In this document: one piece after another, positions 7,213 to 14,621 of the stretch
Position numbering within the stretch: the stretch's first letter is position 1
Layout: the number at the start of each line of letters is the position of its first letter
NCBI GenBank assembly: GCA_021156245.1
Contig: JAJNBO010000012.1
Span: forward strand, 1-14,621
DNA from: Ramlibacter sp.
Lineage (GTDB): Bacteria > Pseudomonadota > Gammaproteobacteria > Burkholderiales > Burkholderiaceae_C
Reading direction: 5' to 3'
Length of the DNA stretch: 14,621 nt
Position numbers and translations under genes: made by a program
Notes under the pieces: model-generated
The model's input: the letters and a program-made list of their open reading frames with translations, nothing else
What the model was told of the DNA's origin: nothing
The model's database searches: none

Positions 7213-8723
7213 TGGAACTGCGCGACCAACCCGTCCTCGTCCTCGGCTGCGGCGCCTCCGGGCTTGCCATGGCGCGCTGGTGCGCGTCCGCCGGGGCGGT
7301 GGTGACGGTCGCCGACACGCGCGACGATCCGCCGCAACTCGCCACGCTGCGCGAGCAGGTCCCGAGTGCCCGCTTCGTGGCGGGCCCCTTCGCCGCGGAA
7401 CTCGCGCAGGGCCAGCAGATGGTGCTGCGCAGCCCCGGACTGACGCCGCAACAGGTGGCGCCGGTGGAAGAGGCCGCGCGGGCGCAAGGCGTTCGCGTCA
7501 GCGGCGAGCTGGGCCTGTTCGTCGACGCGCTCGCGTCGATGAAGGAAGCCGACGGCTACCACCCGGCGGTGCTTGCGGTCACCGGCACCAACGGCAAGAC
7601 CACGGTCACCGCGCTGACGGGCCAGCTGGTCGAGCGCAGCGGCAAGACGGTGGCGGTCGCCGGCAACATCGGCCCGACCCTGCTGGAGACGCTGGCGCAG
7701 AAGCGCGAGGCCGGCGCGCTGCCGCAGGTGTGGGTGCTGGAGCTCTCCAGCTTCCAGCTCGATGGCGTGACCGGCTTCGAGCCGACCGCGGCCACCGTTC
7801 TGAACATCAGCCAGGACCACCTGGACTGGCACGGCTCGATGGAAGCGTATGCGGCCGCCAAGGCGCGGATCTTCGGCGAGCGTTCCCTCATGGTGCTGAA
7901 TCGGGAGGACCCGGCCGTGATGAAGATGCTGCCGGAGCCGGTACGGCTCAAGGGCGGCAAGTACGAGCAGCGGCCCCACGTCACCTTCGGCGGCGACCTG
8001 CCGCGGCGTCCGGGTGACTACGGGCTGGAAGTGGTGCACGGCATGGCCTGGCTGGTTCGCGCGCATGAAGCCGACGAAACCCAGAAGCTTCGCAAGGGCG
8101 AAGAGGAAGACATCACCCTGCAGCGCTTCATGCCCGCCGATGCCTTGCGCATCCGCGGCCGCCACAACGCCATCAACGCGCTGTCGGCGCTGGCGCTGGC
8201 GACAGCGGCGGGCTGCCAGCTGGCGCCAATGATCTACGGCCTGCGCGAATACCGCGGCGAGCCGCACCGCGTCGAATCCGTGGCGGTCGTCAACGACATC
8301 GAATACTTCGACGACAGCAAGGGCACCAACGTCGGCGCCACCGTCGCCGCGCTGCAGGGCCTGGGCGCCGAGCGCCGGCTGGTCGTGATCCTCGGCGGCG
8401 ACGGCAAGGGCCAGGACTTCTCGCCGCTGGCCGACCCGGTGTCGCGCTTCGCGCGGGCCGCGGTGCTGATCGGCCGCGACGGACCGCAGATCCGATCGGT
8501 GCTCGAATCCACCGGCGTGCCGCTGGTGGATGCCGGCACGATGGAAGAGGCGGTGCGCGTCGCCACGCAGCGCGCCCATGCCGGCGACGCCGTGCTGATG
8601 TCGCCGGCCTGCGCCAGCTTCGACATGTTCCGCAACTACCCGCACCGCGCCGAGGTCTTCCGCGCGGCCGTGCAGTCGGTGGCGGATGAAGCCGGCGCCA
8701 TGGTGCAGGGAGGTGAGGCTTGA
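7212..8723 (+). CDS. murD: UDP-MurNAc-L-alanine:D-glutamate ligase MurD
   Basis: MurD adds D-glutamate to UDP-MurNAc-L-Ala. The N-terminal uracil-binding domain opens with [16 protein letters not shown] at 8-23. The P-loop TGTNGKT is at 124-130, and the [17 protein letters not shown] region contains the central-domain motif with the conserved histidine. The C-terminal domain has DDSKGTN beginning at 367, then [12 protein letters not shown] and [10 protein letters not shown]. At 503 residues it is clearly longer than E. coli MurD (438). The excess is spread over several loops, the clearest being a charged segment at about 284-308 ([16 protein letters not shown]). The active-site motifs are intact, so I read this as a functional lineage variant. 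The ATG overlaps the mraY stop by one base (TAATG), and the final codons carry the ftsW ribosome binding site. Confidence 0.97.
   Translation: MELRDQPVLVLGCGASGLAMARWCASAGAVVTVADTRDDPPQLATLREQVPSARFVAGPFAAELAQGQQMVLRSPGLTPQQVAPVEEAARAQGVRVSGELGLFVDALASMKEADGYHPAVLAVTGTNGKTTVTALTGQLVERSGKTVAVAGNIGPTLLETLAQKREAGALPQVWVLELSSFQLDGVTGFEPTAATVLNISQDHLDWHGSMEAYAAAKARIFGERSLMVLNREDPAVMKMLPEPVRLKGGKYEQRPHVTFGGDLPRRPGDYGLEVVHGMAWLVRAHEADETQKLRKGEEEDITLQRFMPADALRIRGRHNAINALSALALATAAGCQLAPMIYGLREYRGEPHRVESVAVVNDIEYFDDSKGTNVGATVAALQGLGAERRLVVILGGDGKGQDFSPLADPVSRFARAAVLIGRDGPQIRSVLESTGVPLVDAGTMEEAVRVATQRAHAGDAVLMSPACASFDMFRNYPHRAEVFRAAVQSVADEAGAMVQGGEA
8709..8716 (+). promoter_or_regulatory. Extended ribosome binding site for ftsW within the end of murD
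   Basis: GGAGGTGA is an eight-base perfect complement to the 16S rRNA 3' tail. Its GGAGG core lies 6 bases before a TTG at 8720. This unusually strong site supports the rare TTG start of ftsW over later ATG or GTG codons (8765, 8792), which have no comparable site. Confidence 0.8.
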
Positions 8724-9934
8724 GCTTCGCCAACGTCGTTGCGGGCCTGAGCCGCAGTCCGTGGATGCAGGCTCCAGGCCGGCATGACAAGGTGAGCCGC
8801 GTCCAGGCCTTCGACCCCGCGCTCCTGTGGGTGACGGTGGCGCTGCTCGCCTGGGGCATGGTGATGGTGTATTCGGCATCGATCGCGCTGCCGGACAACC
8901 CCAAGTTCAGCCGCTACGCCCACACCTTCTTCCTGACGCGCCACGCGCTGTTCCTCGCGCTTTCCTTTGCCGCGGGCCTGCTGGCCTTCCAGGTGAAAGT
9001 CGAGACCTGGGAGCGGCTCGCGCCGTGGCTGTTCGTCGCGTCGCTGCTGCTGCTGATCGTGGTGCTGATCCCGCACATCGGCAAGGGCGTCAACGGCGCG
9101 CGCCGCTGGATCGTGCTGGGCCCGATGTCGTTCCAACCCTCGGAGCTGGCCAAGTTCGCCGTCCTGCTCTATGCGGCGAACTATATGGTCCGCAAGATGG
9201 AAGTGAAGGAGCGCTTCTTTCGCGCCGTGCTGCCGATGGCCGGAGCGATCGCGGTTGTCGGCGTGCTGCTGCTGGCCGAACCCGACATGGGCGCCTTCAT
9301 GGTCATCGCGGTCATCGCGATGGGCATCCTGTTCCTGGGCGGCGTGAACGCGCGCATGTTCTTCCTGATCGCCGCGGTGATCACGGTCGCCTTCATGCTG
9401 ATGATCGCGCTGTCGGACTGGCGGCGCGAACGCATCTTCGCGTACCTGGACCCGTGGAGCGAGAAGCACGCGCTGGGCAAGGGCTACCAGCTCTCGCATT
9501 CGCTCATCGCGATCGGCCGTGGCGAGATCTTCGGGGTCGGCCTGGGCGGCAGCGTCGAGAAGCTGCACTGGCTGCCGGAGGCGCATACCGACTTCCTGCT
9601 GGCCGTCATCGGCGAGGAGTTCGGCCTCATCGGCGTGCTCACCGTCATCGGCCTGTTCCTGTGGATGACGCGCCGCATCATGCACATCGGCCGCCAGGCC
9701 ATCGCGCTGGACCGCGTGTTCGCGGGACTCGTCGCGCAGGGCGTCGGCATCTGGATCGGCTTCCAGGCCTTCATCAACATGGGCGTCAACCTGGGCGCGC
9801 TGCCCACCAAGGGGCTGACGCTGCCGCTGATGTCGTACGGAGGCTCCGCGGTCCTGATGAACGTGGTGGCCATCGCGGTGGTGCTGCGCATCGACTACGA
9901 GAACCGCACGCTGATGCGTGGAGGCCGCGCATGA
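8720..9934 (+). CDS. ftsW: Septal peptidoglycan glycosyltransferase FtsW (TTG start)
   Basis: FtsW is the SEDS-family polymerase that joins lipid II into glycan strands at the division site, working with FtsI. With the TTG start the product is 404 residues (E. coli 414). A cytoplasmic N-terminus of about 30 residues precedes about ten membrane segments, the first being [24 protein letters not shown] motifs are visible: [20 protein letters not shown], the large-loop [17 protein letters not shown] with D291 in the place of the essential E. coli D297, and [14 protein letters not shown] near the end. The TTG is chosen because of the GGAGGTGA just upstream and because it overlaps the murD stop in the 4-bp style of the cluster (TTGA). 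An ATG at 8765 would give a 389-residue protein that still has all membrane segments. The stop overlaps murG by 4 bp. Confidence 0.95.
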   Translation: MSFANVVAGLSRSPWMQAPGRHDKVSRVQAFDPALLWVTVALLAWGMVMVYSASIALPDNPKFSRYAHTFFLTRHALFLALSFAAGLLAFQVKVETWERLAPWLFVASLLLLIVVLIPHIGKGVNGARRWIVLGPMSFQPSELAKFAVLLYAANYMVRKMEVKERFFRAVLPMAGAIAVVGVLLLAEPDMGAFMVIAVIAMGILFLGGVNARMFFLIAAVITVAFMLMIALSDWRRERIFAYLDPWSEKHALGKGYQLSHSLIAIGRGEIFGVGLGGSVEKLHWLPEAHTDFLLAVIGEEFGLIGVLTVIGLFLWMTRRIMHIGRQAIALDRVFAGLVAQGVGIWIGFQAFINMGVNLGALPTKGLTLPLMSYGGSAVLMNVVAIAVVLRIDYENRTLMRGGRA

Positions 9935-10985
9935 AGACGGCACTGGTCATGGCTGGCGGCACGGGCGGCCACATCTTCCCGGGGCTCGCCGTCGCGGAAG
10001 CGCTGCGCGCGCGCGGCTGGACGGTCCATTGGCTCGGCGCGCCGGGCAGCATGGAAAGCCAGATCGTTCCCAAGCGCGGCATCCCGCTGGAGACCATCGA
10101 CTTCGGCGGCGTCCGCGGCAAGGGCGTCAAGACGCTGGTGCTGCTGCCGCTGAAGCTGCTGCGCGCCTTCTGGCAGAGCATCCGCGTCGTGCGGCGTGTC
10201 AAGCCGCAGGTGGTGGTGGGCCTCGGCGGCTACATCACCTTCCCCGGCGGGATGATGAGCGTGCTGCTCGGCAAGCCGCTGGTGCTGCACGAGCAGAATT
10301 CGGTGGCCGGCATGGCCAACAAGGTGCTGGCCGGCGTCGCGGACCGCGTGTACAGCGCGTTCCCCGACGTCATGAAGAAGGGCCAGTGGATCGGCAACCC
10401 GCTGCGCTCGGAGTTCCTGCGCCAGCCGCCGCCGGAGCAGCGCTTCGCCGGACGCACCGGGCCGCTCAAGGTGCTGGTGGTGGGCGGAAGCCTCGGCGCC
10501 CGGGCGCTCAACGAGATCGTGCCGCAGGCATTGGCGCGCATCCCGGCGGCTCAGCGCCCGCACGTGCTGCACCAGAGCGGCGCCAAGCAGATCGACGAGT
10601 TGCGCGCCAACTACCAGAAGGCCGGCGTGCAGGCCGAACTCACGCCCTTCATCGACGACACCGCGTCAGCCTTCGCCGAGGCGGACCTGGTGATCTGTCG
10701 CGCCGGCGCGAGCACCGTCACGGAACTGGCGGCCGTCGGCGCGCCGGCGCTGTTCGTGCCGTTCCCCTCGGCGGTGGACGACCACCAGACCACCAACGCG
10801 AAATTCTTGGTGGACGCCGGCGGCGGCTGGCTGGTGCAGCAGAAAGAGCTGACCCCGGACACGCTGGCGCCGATGCTGATCACGATCCGCCGCGAAGAAC
10901 TCCTGCGGCGCGCCATCGCGGCGCGCAAGCTGCAAAAGACACAGGCGACCGAGCAGATGGTCGCCGCCTGCGAGGAACTCGCACG

Positions 10986-10989
<4 letters not shown>
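9931..10989 (+). CDS. murG: UDP-GlcNAc:lipid I N-acetylglucosaminyltransferase MurG
   Basis: MurG is a peripheral inner-membrane GT-B glycosyltransferase that adds GlcNAc to lipid I to make lipid II. The 352-residue product matches E. coli MurG in length (355). The N-terminal glycine-rich loop GGTGGH is at 9-14 and continues [11 protein letters not shown]. The second Rossmann domain starts with [15 protein letters not shown]. The UDP-GlcNAc site is represented by RAGASTVTE, with E265 where E. coli has the ribose-binding E269, followed by [19 protein letters not shown] at about 272-290. The [12 protein letters not shown] segment typical of MurG is also present. The ATG overlaps the ftsW stop and the TGA overlaps the murC start, each by 4 bp. 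A second, upstream-extended reading frame is a shadow of ftsW. Confidence 0.98.
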
Positions 10990-12394
<1,405 letters not shown>

Positions 12395-12398
<4 letters not shown>

Positions 12399-13375
12399 GC
12401 CAGGCCATCGATCCCAAGAGCTTCGGCAAGGTCGCGGTGCTCATGGGCGGCAAGTCCGCCGAGCGCGAGGTCTCGCTGATGTCCGGCGCCGGCGTGCTGA
12501 AGGCCCTGCAGTCCAAGGGCGTCGACGCGCACGCGTTCGACCCGGCCGAGCGCGACCTGGTGGAACTCAAGCGCAAGAACTTCAAGCGTTGCTTCATCGC
12601 GCTGCACGGCCGGTTCGGCGAAGACGGCACGGTGCAGGGTGCTCTGGAATTGCTCGGGATCCCTTACACGGGTTCCGGCGTGATGGCGTCCGCGATCTCC
12701 ATCGACAAGGTCATGACCAAGCGCGTGTGGATGTCCGAAGGGATCCCCACTCCGCGCTACCAGTTGCTCAAGCGCGGCGCCTACGAGCGCGACCAGGTCA
12801 TCAAGGTCCCCGATGACCTGGGCCTGCCGCTGATCGTGAAGCCGGCGCGCGAAGGGTCCTCCATCGGCGTCGCCAAGGTGCAGGGCTATTCGGAAATGCA
12901 GGCGGCGGTGGATGCCGCCGCCGCGCTGGACACCGACGTCCTCTGCGAGCAGTTCGTCGCCGGCGACGAAGTCACCTGCCCGGTACTCGGCACGGGTGAC
13001 GCCGCGCGCGCGCTGCCGGTGATCCGCATCGTCGCGCCCGAGGGCAACTACGACTACCAGAACAAGTACTTCACCGACGACACCAAGTACCTCGTGCCCT
13101 GCGGCCTGCCCGAAGGCGAAGAAGCGGCGATCCAGGAGCTCGTGGTCAAGGCCTACCGCGTGCTCGGTTGCCGCGGCTGGGGTCGCGTCGACGTGATGAT
13201 CGACGCCGCCACGCGCAAGCCGTACCTGCTGGAGATCAACACCTCTCCCGGCATGACCGGGCACTCGCTGGTGCCGATGTCCGCACGCGCGGACGGCATC
13301 AGCTACGAAGACCTCTGCCTCCAGCTGCTCGCCGACGCGGCGCTGGACCAGGTGCAAGGAGCGGCCCAGGCATGA
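12395..13375 (+). CDS. ddlB: D-alanine--D-alanine ligase DdlB
   Basis: Ddl makes the D-Ala-D-Ala dipeptide used by MurF. The 326-residue product (E. coli DdlB 306) has the ATP-grasp layout. [16 protein letters not shown] near 13-28 carries E23, equivalent to E. coli E15. The conserved [12 protein letters not shown] is followed by [16 protein letters not shown] holds S155/S156 in the place of E. coli S150. The loop YDYQNKY has Y225, matching Y216, the residue associated with dipeptide rather than depsipeptide synthesis. The metal-binding [13 protein letters not shown] closes the site. A normal vancomycin-type D-Ala-D-Ala terminus is therefore predicted. The start is set by GGGAGG upstream and the 4-bp overlap with murC; the stop overlaps ftsQ by 4 bp. 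The name ddlB follows its dcw location; a second ddl elsewhere cannot be excluded. Confidence 0.97.
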
Positions 13376-14160
13376 AGAAGCAGGCGCTGCAACTGCCGGT
13401 GGACGTCAGGCTGATGAACATCACCGCCACGGTGCTGTTCGTCGCCTGCGGCCTCCTGCTCGTCGCGGCGCTTGGCTGGTGGGCGGTGCGCCACCCGATC
13501 TTCGCCATCGGCGGCATCGTGGTGCAGGGCGACGTGGCGCACAACAGCGCGGCGACCCTGCGCGCGAACGTCGCGCCGCAGCTGGCCGGCAACTTCTTCA
13601 CCGTGGACCTGGCGAAGGCGCGCGAAGCGTTCGAGTCCGTGCCCTGGGTGCGGCGCGCGGTGGTGAACCGGCAGTTCCCGAACAAGTTGCGCGTGGTGCT
13701 GCAGGAGCACCAGCCCGAGGCGTTCTGGGGCGCGGATGCCGACTCCCGGCTGGTCAACACGCACGGCGAGGTGTTCGAGGCGAACCCGGGTGACGTGGAG
13801 CAGGACGACATGCCGCGGCTGGCGGGCCCCGAAGGGACGTCGGCGCAGGTGCTGGCGATGTACCGCGGCCTGAAACCGATGCTGGAGAAGCTGGACCTGG
13901 GCGTGGAACAGGTGGTGCTGACGGGACGCGGCGGCTGGTCGCTGGGCCTGGACAGCGGGGCGGTGGTGGAGCTGGGACGCGGCACGACCGAGGAAGTGCT
14001 GGCGCGCAGCCAGCGCTTCGCGCAGACGCTGACCCAGGTGACGGCGAAGTACGGGCGCAAGCCGGAGGCGCTGGTGACGGCGGACCTGCGGCACGCGGAT
14101 GGATATGCGGTGCGGTTGAGGGGCGTCGCCACCACGGACGTGGCGGCGCAGAGGAACTGA
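13372..14160 (+). CDS. ftsQ: Cell division protein FtsQ
   Basis: FtsQ is a bitopic inner-membrane protein that links early cytoplasmic divisome components to FtsB-FtsL and FtsWI. The 262-residue product (E. coli 276) has a short cytoplasmic N-terminus and one membrane helix at about residues 17-39 ([20 protein letters not shown]). A POTRA domain follows at about 44-113 ([12 protein letters not shown] through [19 protein letters not shown] to HQPEAFWG). The beta domain after it includes the segment where R-W-x-L/V patterns occur ([12 protein letters not shown]). The ATG at 13372 overlaps the ddlB stop by 4 bp and has AAGGAG 10 bases upstream. The gene ends in TGA, 11 bp before ftsA, one of only two non-overlapping junctions here. 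FtsQ is moderately conserved, but topology, motifs and context agree. Confidence 0.96.
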   Translation: MKKQALQLPVDVRLMNITATVLFVACGLLLVAALGWWAVRHPIFAIGGIVVQGDVAHNSAATLRANVAPQLAGNFFTVDLAKAREAFESVPWVRRAVVNRQFPNKLRVVLQEHQPEAFWGADADSRLVNTHGEVFEANPGDVEQDDMPRLAGPEGTSAQVLAMYRGLKPMLEKLDLGVEQVVLTGRGGWSLGLDSGAVVELGRGTTEEVLARSQRFAQTLTQVTAKYGRKPEALVTADLRHADGYAVRLRGVATTDVAAQRN

Positions 14161-14165
14161 GGAAA
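14159..14165 (+). promoter_or_regulatory. Likely ribosome binding site for ftsA
   Basis: GAGGAAA begins inside the ftsQ stop codon and ends 6 bases before the GTG at 14172. It supports that GTG as the ftsA start; the next in-frame ATG (14229) lies after the conserved GLDIGTAK motif and would remove it. Confidence 0.6.
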
Positions 14166-14171
14166 CAACGA

Positions 14172-14621
14172 GTGGCCAAGGACTACAAGGATCTCGTCGT
14201 CGGGCTCGACATCGGTACCGCCAAGGTGATGGCGGTGGTGGCCGAGGTCATGCCGGGCGGCGAACTCAAGCTCGCGGGGCTGGGCATCGCCCCGTCCAGC
14301 GGGCTGAAGCGGGGCGTCGTGGTCAACATCGACGCGACGGTGCAGAGCATCCAGCAGGCGCTGAAGGAAGCGGAGCTGATGGCGGACTGCAAGATCACCC
14401 GCGTGTACACCGGGATCACCGGCGCGCACATCCGTGGCATCAACTCCAGCGGCATGGTGGCGGTGAAGGACCGCGAGGTGACGCCGGCCGACGTGGCCCG
14501 CGTGGTCGAGACCGCGCGCGCGATCAACATCTCCACCGACCAGCGCCTGCTGCTGGTGGAGCCGCAGGAATTCGTGATCGACGGCCAGGACGTGAAGGAG
14601 CCGATCGGCATGAGCGGCATC
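14172..14621 (+). CDS. ftsA: Cell division protein FtsA, 5' part (3' end outside the window)
   Basis: FtsA is an actin-like ATPase that tethers FtsZ filaments to the membrane and recruits later divisome proteins. The first 150 codons are present, starting at GTG 14172 and running to the window end without a stop. The N-terminus reads VAKDYKDLVVGLDIGTAKV, with the actin-family phosphate-1 loop GLDIGTAK at 11-18. GLKRGVVVNIDATVQSI follows, then YTGITGAHIRGINSSG and a segment rich in V/E/R (REVTPADVARVVETA), all typical of domains 1A and 1C. A full protein would be about 410-420 residues, so about a third is visible; the C-terminal membrane-targeting helix lies beyond the window. MreB and other actin homologues are excluded by these motifs and by the ftsQ neighbour. 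ftsZ is expected next, but that is inference. Confidence 0.96.
   Translation, partial: MAKDYKDLVVGLDIGTAKVMAVVAEVMPGGELKLAGLGIAPSSGLKRGVVVNIDATVQSIQQALKEAELMADCKITRVYTGITGAHIRGINSSGMVAVKDREVTPADVARVVETARAINISTDQRLLLVEPQEFVIDGQDVKEPIGMSGI

Noticed and set aside
7062..8879. Reverse-strand open frame of 605 codons opposite murD and the start of ftsW
   Set aside because: It has the same composition artefact, with no plausible ribosome binding site context or domain. The + strand coding is certain.

Overview
This window is a continuous piece of the division and cell wall (dcw) cluster of a high-GC Gram-negative bacterium. Everything is on the + strand, in the order mraZ (3' part), rsmH, ftsL, ftsI, murE, murF, mraY, murD, ftsW, murG, murC, ddlB, ftsQ, ftsA (5' part). 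This is the proteobacterial dcw order. The strong preference for G or C at third codon positions, the enlarged MurD and MraY and the FtsW N-terminus suggest a betaproteobacterium, most likely of the Comamonadaceae (Ramlibacter/Variovorax-like). That placement is inferred from remembered family resemblance, not from a search.

Layout: positions 2-256 hold the end of the transcription factor MraZ, and 265-1176 the 16S rRNA methyltransferase RsmH. Positions 1173-3181 hold two septal proteins, FtsL and the transpeptidase FtsI (PBP3). Positions 3181-8723 hold the cytoplasmic ligases MurE, MurF and MurD, with the lipid I synthase MraY between MurF and MurD. FtsW (8720-9934) is the septal glycan polymerase. 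MurG, MurC and DdlB (9931-13375) complete the lipid II and D-Ala-D-Ala steps. FtsQ (13372-14160) and the first 150 codons of FtsA (14172-14621) begin the divisome assembly block, which probably continues into ftsZ beyond the window.

The genes form one tightly packed transcription unit. Eleven of the thirteen junctions overlap (seven ATGA-type and one TTGA, all 4 bp; two 1-bp overlaps; one 11-bp overlap), and the other two gaps are only 8 and 11 bp. There is no room for intergenic terminators, and I recognise no promoter. Together the products make UDP-MurNAc-pentapeptide (MurC, MurD, MurE, DdlB, MurF), attach it to lipid (MraY, MurG), polymerise and cross-link it at the septum (FtsW, FtsI) and recruit the machinery (FtsL, FtsQ, FtsA).

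I found no mobile element, CRISPR array, RNA gene, defence system or unknown gene, and no sign of a previously undescribed system. The points worth a second look are small: a patch of unusual codon use and a terminator-like hairpin inside rsmH, three non-ATG starts, insertions in MraY and MurD, and almost complete translational overlap.
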